DNA from: Symbiodinium natans
Taxonomy: Eukaryota > Sar > Dinophyceae > Suessiales > Symbiodiniaceae
Assembly: GCA_905221605.1 (NCBI GenBank)
Contig: CAJNDS010001535.1
Coordinates: 611,368 to 675,367, forward strand
Length of the DNA: 64,000 nt
Direction of reading: 5' to 3'
Below are positions 1 to 10,000 of the stretch, piece after piece. A model generated the notes under the pieces. It saw nothing but the letters and a program-made list of their open reading frames with translations, did not search any database and was not told the origin of the DNA. Both the position numbers and the translations under genes were made by a program. Positions within the stretch are counted from its first letter, which is position 1; every line of letters starts with the position of its first letter.

Positions 1-3000
1 GGCCTACTATGGGGAGAATAAGACACGCTACGCCGGGGCTGCGGCATTCTTGACGCAAAACGACAGGTTTGTGCGGGAGAAGATAAAGAGTGAGTCGGAC
101 GGCTGGTGGGCAGAGATCCTTGGGGACGAAATGAACCCTAAAATTGGTGTCATATACCCTGTACTACTATAACTCCTATAAGGTATATGAACCCAAAACC
201 CTTTTAGGCTTCATTTCGTCCCCAAGGATTGCTGTTGTCTGGGCGCAACTTGACGGCTTAGTGGCTGGCAACGCAGCCGCGTGTGGAGCAAACTGCTTGA
301 CTCTGCTCGATTTCCTCTTCTTCCAAGCTGAGCAAGACATGGACCACTACTATTTGCTTCAGAACCCCAAAAGAAAAAAGTGCTTAAGAACCCCAAAAGA
401 ATAAACAGTGATAATCCCTATATTACTATATTACCCTTATAAGGAGGAATATTTTGTTGTTCTTGTGGGGGTTCTTAAGCAATTGGTAGGACAGCGTGGT
501 GGTATCACCCTGGCATGAGAGTGAGTGGACTGTGGAGCGCGCTGCCGAGTTCACCCTCAAGACCACGCATTGCTCATCGATAGTCAGGCTGGCGCCAAAC
601 AACAGCGACCTCTACGTGGGGCACAATACCTGGACCGGATACTACTCCATGCTCAGGCTCTTAAAGGACTCTTGAGAACCTCAATGAACCTCACCATGCC
701 ACCGTCCCACTTTGGTTGACGTAATGGCTCCTAACTAAACCCTAAACCCTCATCAAACCCTAAACCCTAAACCCTCAACCCTAAACACCCATTTTGCAAC
801 AGGAGTATGACCTGCCACTGGGCGGAAGTGCAGACAGGGTTGTGTTCTCTGGATACTTCGGTCAGCTCTATAGTGGGGACGACTTCTACACCCTCAGCTC
901 AGGGCTTACGGTGCAGGAAACCACCAACTCGCCCCTTCAAGTGCAGACAGCAGCACTTTGAATAGGGTTTAGGGTTTAGGGTTTAGGGTTTAGGGTTTAG
1001 GGTTTAGGGTTTAGGGTTTAGGGTTTAGGGTTTAGGGTTTAGGGTTTAGGGTTTAAGGAGAGCGTCTTGGGGCTCCCGCGATGTTTTACGGGCCGTTAGG
1101 GGAAAGGGTTCACAGGAATCGGTGAGTCGCCGGGGACGTTCAGATTGCCTTCTGAACTGTGGCCTGAGAAAAAAAGAGTTTTAGGGTTTAGGGTTTAGGG
1201 TTTAGGGTTTAATTAGGGTTTAGGGTTCAAACCCGATAACCCTCAGTCGGAACAACTGCGCAAAGGTTGTACAACAAGACGACTGCTGCCTTGATCAAAC
1301 CGGAGAGCGTCCTCACGTGGCTGGGTTACCATCATGAGGGTACACAGCAAACAGTGTTCTAACTTACCGTACGGGGCGATTTAGAATGGCAAACAACACG
1401 GTACCCTTGTTCTGGTAATTAACTTTAATGAATTCCCCCTCAACCCTAAATCCTAAACCCTAAACCCTAAACCGTAAACCCCAAACCTACACCCTAAACC
1501 CTAAACCCCAAACCCCAAACCCCAAACCCTAAACCCTAAACCCCTCAGCAAGAAGGTGGGCCAGAACGCTGGTGGCAAATCGCCGCGCCACGGATGGGCC
1601 ATCCTGGGTTCGATGGTTTTCGCCCTTCAACTCGGGGACCATCAACAACCAGTGGCGTCCTTTCTGCATCTTTCCGGTATATAGGGTTTAAGGTTTAGGG
1701 TTTAGGGTTGAGGGTAGGCATAGCATACATAGAATAAATACCTACCTATCTATCTATCGATCGATCTATCTATCTCTATATGTTGATTCGTTTGAGTTTC
1801 TTTAATGTGAAGGCACGGTACACTGCATGTATACATACAGGGGTAACGTCAGTGATATATGTATACATGTACGCATATTCTACATGATATATATATATAT
1901 ACATATACATATACACATCTATACATGTATATATATATATATACATGTACATACTCAAATCTATATACATATATGTATATATTCTACATATGTAGATTAC
2001 AGCATATCTATATGTCTATTATATATATATATATATTATACAGAAGGGAAAACACAGGTCTTTGGGTTTTGGGTTGGACAGCGGCTTTGTTTGTATCTTT
2101 CTTGGCTTCTTCCAGCGACTTATTAAAGAGTCCACTCCAGGGCTAGGGTTTAGGGTTTAGGGTTTAGGGTTTAGGGTTTAGGGTTTAGGGTTTAGGGTTT
2201 AGGGTTTAGGGTTTAGGGTTTAGGGTTTAGGGTTTAGGGTTTAGGGTTTAGGGTTTAGGTTTAGGGTTTAGGGTTTAGAGTTTAGGGCCGAGACTGTGAT
2301 GAATAAGCCATGTCCGTTGGTTGGATGTTTTATGTCTTGGCTTGTTCCCGAAGGACAAAGAACCGCAAACCCTGTGATATCGCACAGAATATGGGAAATA
2401 TCATATAGGATTCATATCGTAAAATTCTATATATATATATATTAAATATGATATGATAGAATATATATATATATATATTGTATTTATTTATTTGTATATG
2501 TATTTGCAATCTCGTGCGTTCTTTTCAAGGGCGAGACATGCGCTTCAGAGAAGCGCGCTTGAATCATCAGGAGCTTCAGCAGCCTTAGCTATCTTCGGCC
2601 CTACAAACTATTCGACAATTTAGGTGTGCTAGCCAAAGATTCAAAAGTCTCCAAATCGAGGATCTGAAGGTCTCGATTGAAGTAGTTCTGCCCGTGCAAA
2701 CCATAAGCATTGCAGAGCTGGAGACTGGACAGCACGTAGGCGTGTTCAACAGCACCTGCTATGTCGACACACAGCTCGCGTGCGCATCCAATCCAAGGCA
2801 AGTTGTTGCTACCAGCAGATTTCGGCCTGGTGAGGAGGTGCCAAATGGCATGCTGATTGTGCTTGAGCAGATGCCCGGTCTCATCGTTTGGGAAGATGTG
2901 AGTGAGGTTCTGCAACTCAGCGGCAAGTGTCAACATGGCAAGTAGAAGTGCATGGCGTTATGCCCCGCAGCAGTGCGAAGTCGCGAAACTTCAGGAGAAG

Positions 3001-3649
3001 TCAGGGATTCTGGGTCTCATACAACTCCCCGTTTTTCCCAGAAATTCGGGAAGCCTCTGGCGCGCAGTTTATGGAAGAGCGCTTCGGGGATGCCTACTCC
3101 TACACCAAGAACCCCCGTGCCAAAATCTTTGCTCGTGACATCTCGAACGCCACCGACCTGGCCAAAGTCCAGCATCTTCTCCGATACAACAACTGGCAGC
3201 ATGATCCCTTGTCAGCTGCTCGGCCCTTGTTGAGGAGCTCAAGTTAAGTGATTTCTGCGTAAAAAAAGCATGCGTGCCCTTTTTGTTATGATAGTTTTGG
3301 GGTATCTGAAGTGAAGTTCCTTGACTTCTGAGCCCAGGCTGCTGGATATTCGGGACCTTGGGAGCCGCGCGCTCCCGAGAATGCCATTGCTGCAAGGTAC
3401 GACTTGCATCCGTGGGCGAACACGACGCAGGCGTTCGGAAACACCGATGGCAAGATCTGCACCGCCGCGGACTGCCAGGCCTTGCGCTTCACTGCTGTCA
3501 GCGGGCCCAGTGCAGACCAGCAGCCGCCCTTCTCCTGGACGGGTAGATGGGCGTCCTCGCCGCACCTGGGGCAGCCAGAGATGTTCAACTTCAGCTGGAT
3601 CAGCTTTGCGGCTATGCCAGCACCCTCTACACCCACTCTTGTGGTCTAG
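1..3649 (+). CDS. Phospholipase B-like (PLBD family) hydrolase, 3' nine exons, 5' end outside window
   Basis: Exons 1-114, 227-341, 490-666, 803-930, 1266-1319, 1556-1654, 2798-2911, 2995-3214 and 3338-3649 join in frame to 443 codons plus a TAG stop at 3647-3649. Recognisable PLBD motifs appear in order: AQLDGLVAG, HCSS, VGHNTW, SGDDFYTLSSGL, TTNS, LVANRRA, NSGTINNQW, VLEQMPG, FWVSYNSPFF, YNNWQHDPLS, AIAARYDL, PPFSW and PEMFNF. The family consists of N-terminal-nucleophile hydrolases of lysosomes or secretion; the Cys at 571-573 in HCSS sits where the family nucleophile lies (inference). Family members run about 550-600 residues, so the signal peptide and roughly the first 100-150 residues lie upstream. 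All eight introns end in AG; donors read GA (introns 1-3) or GC (introns 4-8). Introns 1 and 2 are foldback elements; introns 3-6 carry telomere-type tracts; introns 7 and 8 (83 and 123 nt) carry no recognised repeat. Confidence 0.9.
115..226 (+). mobile_element. Foldback element family C, copy 1: is PLBD intron 1
   Basis: Inverted ends CCTTGGGGACGAAATGAA and TTCATTTCGTCCCCAAGG span 118-227. The intron inferred from the protein (GA...AG, 112 nt) coincides with the element to within a few bases. GAT occurs both at the donor and just after the acceptor. A second copy lies at 27825-27935. Confidence 0.85.
342..489 (+). mobile_element. Foldback element family D, copy 1: fills PLBD intron 2
   Basis: Inverted ends CTATTTGCTTCAGAACCCC and GGGGTTCTTAAGCAATTGG surround an AT-rich core. 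The element's last bases GGTAG provide the AG acceptor; the exon resumes at 490 with GAC, and GAC also begins the intron. Other copies lie near 7486, 11693 and 29611. Confidence 0.8.
732..790 (-). repeat. Telomere-type CCCTAAA tract in PLBD intron 3
   Basis: Degenerate CCCTAAA copies within the intron 667-802, ending 12 nt before the AG acceptor of exon 4. Confidence 0.85.
963..1053 (+). repeat. Telomere-type TTTAGGG array in PLBD intron 4
   Basis: About 13 near-perfect heptamers inside intron 931-1265. A second, shorter tract follows at 1181-1230 in the same intron. Confidence 0.95.
1440..1545 (-). repeat. CCCTAAA and CCCCAAA tract in PLBD intron 5
   Basis: Mixed CCCTAAA and CCCCAAA heptamers end about 10 nt before the exon 6 acceptor at 1555. 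Confidence 0.9.
1655..2797 (+). other. PLBD intron 6 with microsatellites and telomere array
   Basis: This 1143-nt inferred GC-AG intron holds a short TTTAGGG tract (about 1683-1715), AT-rich TATC and ATAC microsatellites (about 1740-2045), a near-perfect TTTAGGG array (about 2144-2287, roughly 20 copies) and two ATATAT runs near 2430-2480. About 2480-2797 has no clear feature. The open frames in it are repeat translations. Confidence 0.7.
2144..2287 (+). repeat. TTTAGGG array
   Basis: Roughly 20 tandem heptamers with two single-base slips, inside PLBD intron 6. Confidence 0.95.
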
Positions 3650-4084
3650 GTTCAAGAATTGGAGAGAGCACCCAGGGGAAAGCGCCGTTCTTCCGCGTTG
3701 CACACGACAAAGTGCTGAGAGCGGCATGGGTGTATTGACCACTTGGGTCCTCTAGTGACGCACCTCGCCATGGCCCGCAGAAATGAGGAAATGGGTCCTG
3801 CATCGCCCTGCATTCTTTCAGATTCCGAGAACTTTCAAACGTCACTTGGGATGCTCCCCCTACTAACTGCTATAATCCCCAGTAAGGACTGCTAGTATCC
3901 CCAGTAAGGACTGCTAGAATCCCCAGTAAGGACTGCTAGAATCCCCAGTAAGGACTGCTAGTATAAGGGGGACCATCCCACGGTGGGGTGGATCGGAAGG
4001 CACGAAGCACAGCTCTGACCGCACACACGCTGGCAGGCTGTGGTGCGCCGTGGAGCAGCCTTTGTGTGCTGGGCTTAAGGACAC
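3650..4084. other. Region downstream of PLBD stop with foldback element
   Basis: 3650-3845 is probably 3' UTR; no AATAAA-type signal stands out. The family A element follows at 3846-3980. About 3980-4085 has no recognisable coding motif. Confidence 0.5.
3846..3980. mobile_element. Foldback element family A, copy 1, with internal tandem repeats
   Basis: Ends TTGGGATGCTCCCCC and GGGGGACCATCCCA are inverted. The core carries four tandem copies of an 18-19 bp unit beginning CCCAGTAAGGACTGCTAG, which other family A copies lack. Confidence 0.8.
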
Positions 4085-4221
4085 TTTGGAGGTTCATTGT
4101 ACCTATGAACCAATTTTTGCTGTTATAACTGTACTTATCACCATATTAGGGCACTTAAGGGGCTTCTTAGTGGCTTATAAGTACGGTTATACTTGGTTCA
4201 TAAGTACCGTGAACCTCCAAG
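4085..4221. mobile_element. Foldback element family B, copy 1
   Basis: TTTGGAGGTTCA at the left and TGAACCTCCAAG at the right are inverted, with a second inner inverted pair around AAGTACGG. Related copies lie at 13663, 25089, 32041 and 56575. Confidence 0.8.
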
Positions 4222-4781
4222 CATGGGCATGGTAGAGAGGTTCGTTCTAAACGAAGGCCCCCTCTGGGTGAGACATAGATGTAAAGTGCTACTCACCAGC
4301 GAATCTTAGCAGGAGCTCGCACCTTCGTATCTGAGTTGTAAGTCATCTCTACATTTTTCTGCAACTGCGCAGGGATTCTTAGAGTAGAGCATGATAGGCC
4401 GCTGTCTGAGGTCAGGGAGCTGACTGGGGCGTCTGCGACAGCGAGGAGGATCCCATGCTGGCGGGAAGCTACCCTGTCTGTGGGCCGCCTCAGCAACTTT
4501 TCGGAGCTACAGGGCTTTTGTCATTTGGGGACATCCGTTTTGAGCAAGCTGCCCTGTGGCCTGGCAAACCCGGACCAGTGTGAAGAACCCTAGTTAAGCC
4601 GTAGAATCCGCCGCGCGCCATTCCGTGCACTAAGCTTCCGAGGGTGGCGTGTCAGGGATGCTTTGGGTGTCGGTTGCGGTCGGATCAGGCCGTGGGTTGC
4701 AGGTATTAGGCGAGGAACCCAGGATAGTCCGGACATCTAACTTTTGTTGGGTTGAGCTTCGACAGGCTTGTACTGCAAGAG
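4222..4781. other. Unassigned stretch between family B element and first TIG-gene exon
   Basis: No telomere tract or recognised domain. Short open frames exist on both strands, but none has a family motif I know. It could hold the 5' end of the TIG gene. Confidence 0.35.
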
Positions 4782-4879
4782 GTGATGCACGATGTCGAAG
4801 CTGCACAGACTCCAGGTGTGCGAGTGGTGCCGTCTTCGGCCGAGCAGGTCTTCGAGTATGAGCCTTGCAGCGGGCTTAG
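4782..4879 (+). CDS. Candidate exon (start of TIG gene region)
   Basis: AG at 4780-4781 opens a frame beginning [16 protein letters not shown] and reaching a GC donor at 4880. Codon choice resembles the recognised exons. No domain is assignable. Confidence 0.45.
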
Positions 4880-6784
4880 GCACCAAAGCACTTTGGGAAC
4901 TGGATGGAGGTGACAAGGTCTACCTGGGGGGGGGGGGGGGGGGCGGGGGTTCTCATTGCAGGATGCCTTGTTATATTTGAGATGCCCAAAAGACAGAACG
5001 ATTCGGATGAAGACCGCCACTTGGAGCATCTTGAGGCCAGCATCGATTCACCTACATCAGGCTCGCCGGGGTTTCCGAAACAGCTCATTGGCACAGGTTT
5101 AGGGTTTAGGGTTCCGGGTTTAGGGTTTAGGGTTCAGGGTTTAGGGTTTAGTGTGCCTTCCACTTCGGATGCTCAGATGGCCTAAGGGCCTCGCGTGTTA
5201 TCTGTTGTGGAAAAGGCAGCCCCATGTGGACAGCGTCACTCCGCTTTCGGGGCCAACAACGGGTGGCACCAACGTGCGGGCCGCAGCGTTGCCCAGACAG
5301 ACAAGGAAAAGGAGCAGCATACCCCTAAGCCCTAAGCCCTAAGCCCTAAGCCCCAAGCCCCAAGCCCTAAGCCCTAAACCCTAAACCCTAAACCCTAAAC
5401 CCTAAACCCGAAACCCTAAACCCTAAACCCTAAACCCTAAACCCTAAACCCTAAACCCTAAACCCTAAACCCTAAACCCTAAACCCTACACCCTAAACCC
5501 TAAACCCTAAACCCTAAACCCTAAACCCCAACCCGCTGCATCTTTCGGCACCAAGTGCCCCGAACCCTTCGACCTTCGATCAGCCCCCATGGTTCTTTCG
5601 AGGTCACGGTGCACGGGCGCTACTTTCCCCAAGCTCGGCTGGGCGGTCTCCTGTGCCGCTTTGGTGCTTCCCCCAAATGAGAAGCGCACATCTTCAGAGG
5701 AAGACTCTCTGGTCCACTTTTCTAAGCACAACGGCGTTTGTTTTTCTCTTTTTTTCCTGAGGAACCCGGGAAGTTGGAGCCATCGCGCCTGGGCGATGGC
5801 TCAGCAGCCGGGAGATCACGTGTGCCCGCGGCCTACTATGCGCGCTACCTTGCGAGGGCCTGGTGTTTCGAAGCCTGAGACCAAGGTGACACCGCAGTCC
5901 TTCGGGAAGAGCATGGGAATGAGGCCAATGCTCTGGCATGCTCATGCTTTGTGTTACATCTCTCTGTTGGTGTTTTAGTTTGTTTGTTGGTTGTGTATGC
6001 TGTGTTTGTTGTGTTTGTTTTGTTGTTTTTTGTTATGCTTGTTTTGTTTGCTTTGATTCTTTGTTTGTTTGTTGTGTGTGTGTGTGTCTGTGTTTCGTTT
6101 GCTTTGCTTTGCTTTGTTGTGCTTTGCTTTGCTCTGCTCTGCTCTGCTCTGCTCTGCTCTGCTCTGCTCTGCTCTGCTCTGCTTGCTTGGAGTCACAAGC
6201 CCGCATGCAGCCTGCATTTCCTTTGCCCCGTGGCCGAGGGCCCGTGCGCATCATGTGCTAGTGTAGGCACTTTTTCTTTGTTGGCATGTTCCCGCACCGC
6301 CCTCAGAAGCAGGAGCTAGGTCGTGGGGTTTGCGCCGCCCTCACAAGAGTGGTAGGCAGTTGAGCTTCAAGGTTCCCAAGGGTTTCGACCCCAGTTGCCT
6401 GAGCAGCTGTTAAGGGTCAAGTCTGCTCTGCTGTGCTCTGCTCTGCTCTGCTCTGCTTGTTTGTTTGTTTGTCTGTCTGTGTGTTTCTGTGTGCGCGTGT
6501 GTCTGTCTGCCTTTGTCTCTGTGTATGTGCGTGTGTGCATGTGTGTCTGTATGTGTCTGTATGTGTCTGTATGTGTCTGTATGTGTCTGTATGTGTCTGT
6601 ATGTGTCTGTATGTGTCTGTATGTGTCTGTATGTGTGTGTGTGTGTGTTCGTTTGTGAGTTTGTTTGTTTGTTTGTTTTTTTTGTTTGTTCGTTCGTTCG
6701 TTTGTTTGTTTGTTTGTTTGTTTGTTTGTTTGTTTGTGCGCGTGTGTGCCTCTTTGTGTGGTCTCTCTCTCTCTCTCTGTGTCG

Positions 6785-6836
<52 letters not shown>

Positions 6837-6992
6837 TGGGTGGGTGGGTGGGTGGGTGGGTGGGTGTGTGTGTGTGTGTGTGTGTGTGTGTCTGCGTCTG
6901 TGTCTCTGCGTCTGTGTCTCTCTGCGCGCGCGCGCGCGCGCGTGCGCGTGCGCGGGTGTGCGTGTGTGTGTGGGTGTGTGTGTGTGTGTGTG

Positions 6993-7049
<57 letters not shown>

Positions 7050-10000
7050 GTGTCTATGTGTCTATGTGTCTATGTGTCTATGTGTCTATGTGTCTATGTG
7101 TCTATGTGTCTATGTGTCTATGTGTCTATGTGTCTATGTGTCTATGTGTCTATGTGTCTATGTGTGTATGTGTGTATGTGTGTATGTCTGTGTCTATGTG
7201 TCTATGTGTGTGTGTGTGTGCGCGTGTGTGTGTGTGTGTGTCTGTCTGTCTGTGTCTGTGTCTATGTGTGTGTGTATGTCTTTGTCTATTTGTGTGTTCT
7301 GTTGCTTGTCGTGTATACAATTTATGCATTTAACTATTCATGATTCTTGTTGTATAGTGACGTGACACCTCGCCAAAACACAGCTGCCTCTGTGAAGTAT
7401 CGGGCGATCTGGCTCCTAAACCCTGAACCCTAAACCTAAAGCCCTGAACCCTAAACCCTTCAACCCTAAGCCCCTAAACCCTGGTAATTGCTTAAGAACC
7501 CCCACCCCCCCAAAAAAAACAAAAAATAAAAACTAAAAAGTCTTTTTTCTAAGGGTAACATAGGGATGTATAGGGACTAATATGTTCTTGTCTTTTTTCG
7601 GGGTTCTTGAGCAAATAGTAGAACCCTAAGCCCTAAATCGTCTATGAAGGACCGTCCCGGTCACCATCTCCATCAACGGCGGCGCAGACTGGACGCCGGG
7701 ACCCGAGTCTTCCGGGCCTTGAATCCGAAACCCTAACCCTAAACTGGTTTAGGGATGGGGTTTAGGGTTTAGGGTTTAGGGTTTGGGGCTTGGGGCTTGG
7801 GGCTTGGGGCGTAGGGTTTAGGGTTTCGGGTTTAGGCTTGGCATGTTCCCCCTTATACTAACAGTCCTGTATTCGGAAGTATAGTACCCCCTACCAGTTT
7901 CCCTATTTTAAGGCCTGTTAGTATAAGGGGAAAGATCCCAAACCTAAACCCTTAATTTTAGGGGGGCTTGAAACTGATAGGTGGCCGAGCAGGGGAAGAG
8001 TAGGGTGTAGTAGGGGATCAATAGGGTCTAGTAGGATATTAGGGTGTAGCAGGGGATTTAGTAGGTTGTAGTAGGCCTCTTCTCTTAAACGCCTCAGCTA
8101 TTCGTCTCTTGGTTTTGCCTTTCTTTTTGCAAGGCCGACCACGGCGTACTTCAGCTTTGTGAGAGAGCTCAGAGGCTGAACTCACGGATGGGCGTTTGGG
8201 GCCTTTTGGGGGACTTTGGGGGTTTGAGGGCTTTGGGGTTTTTGTGGTGTTTGGGGGCTTTGGGGGCTTTGGGGGACTTTGGGGTTTGAGGCTTAGGGTT
8301 TTTTTGCGCTCGGTCAGCCAGAGGTTGGCACTCAGAGTCTAGGAGTTGCAGACCGTGCTTGGACCCTTGGAACGGTTGCACCCAACCGGGGCATGATGAT
8401 GCCCACGGTTAGGCGATTCGGGGTTGTGGGGAGTTTAGAGCGATAAGCCCTAACCCTAAACCCTAAACCCTAGGCCCTAAACCCTAAACCCTAAACCCTA
8501 AACCCGAAACCCTAAACCCTAAACCCTAAACCCCTTAACCCTAAGCCCTAAACCCTAAACCCTCAACCTCCGGAGGGTTTGTCACATTCCAGGCGCCATC
8601 TACCCGGAGTTTGGGCCGCGGCGCGGGGGGACGCTGCTGGATGTGGAGAGCCCGGCATCCGTCCGACTGGTCAGTGCGGGGTATGCGAGGCATTGTTAGA
8701 CCTGCTGGAATTTAGGGTTTAGGGTTTAGGGTTCTTTCTCAGAATAGGGGTACTCTTGTAAATTGAATCGAATCCCCGTAAACGGACCCCCGACAAGGGT
8801 ATTCCCATTTTCGGAAACCCCCATAAAACTTGCTCCAAGCCCTGAACCCAACACCCTCCCTAAACCCTAAACCCTAAACCCTATAAAGTTCTGAAAGCAG
8901 CTCTTGGGTGAAAAGTGGCTGCATCGGCTGCTTGGCCCGACACCCCAAAATGGCCTGGCTGGGAACCCTTCAGTCGTTAGTAACATGGGTTTAGGGTTTC
9001 GGGATTAGGGTTTAGGGTTAGGGTTTAGGGTTTAGGGTTTAGGGTTTAGGGTTTAGGGTTTAGGGTTTAGGGTTTAGGGTTTAGGGTTTAGGGTGTAGGG
9101 TTTAGGGTTTAGGGTTTAGGGTTTAGGGTTTAGGGTTTAGGGTTTAGGGTTTAGGGTTTAGGGTTTAGGGTGACTAGCATGCGCGTGGCATGTGAAGGCG
9201 CTGTCCTTGATGAGGTGCATGTTGTTCGTGGCGATGAGGCTGCCGAAGTGGAGCTTCTGAACGTGTCGCAGGCTCGCCAGAATCTGCCCCTAAACCCTAA
9301 ACCCTAAACCCTAAACCCTAAACCCTAAACCCTGAACCCTGAACCCTAAACCCTAAACCCTAAACCCTAAACCCTAAACCCTGAACCCTGAACCCTAAAC
9401 CCTAAACCCTAAACCCTAAACCCTAAACCCCAAACCCTAAACCCTAAACCCTAAACCATCAGTGCGGCTTCCAAGTGAGCTTTACCGAGGTCAAGAGCTG
9501 CTGTTTCGGTTCTCCACCAGCAACAGTCGTGCCAGCCACGAAGGTCACGGACCAGCCTCGACCTTACGCGTTTCGGTTCCTGTTTTCGGCGCCCAGCAGT
9601 GCGCACCCAGACCTTTAGTTTGTAGGGTTTATAGTGTTATAGGGTTTAGGGTTTAGGGTTTAGGGTTTAGGGTTTAGGGTTTAGGGTTTAGGGTTTAGGG
9701 TTAGAACCCTCAACCCCAATCTATCCCAACATCTCAGGCTGTACCAGTGCAAGACTCCTCCTTGGCCCCAGAGCCCAGTGACCATCGACGTGGGGGTCGC
9801 CCAGGCCACAGCCCTTGCGTGCTCTCCGGTTTAGGGTTTAGGGTTTGGGGTTTAGGGCTTAGGGTTTAGGGTATAGGGTTTAGGGTCAGTGCTCTCCGAG
9901 GAAGTACTTCTTTCTGTTCTTATTGTATCATCTGTTCATGCGATTATTGTGCTACTAATCGCTGTTCGAATTCTTCTTGGGATCTCTTTTTATCGTTAGC

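Noticed and set aside
1776-2146. Frames rich in Tyr/Ile/Met in both strands
   Set aside because: Translations of ATAC/ATAT microsatellites; the same applies at 32700-32880, 38890-39270, 49800-50330 and 54940-55110.
6433-7365. 310-codon + open frame rich in Cys, Val and Leu
   Set aside because: It is a translation of TG/TCTG/TCTATG microsatellites; all three frames are open for the same reason.
9509-9520. A 12-nt intron inside the TIG exon at 9463
   Set aside because: GT...AG is present, but 12 nt is too short to splice and the frame reads through.
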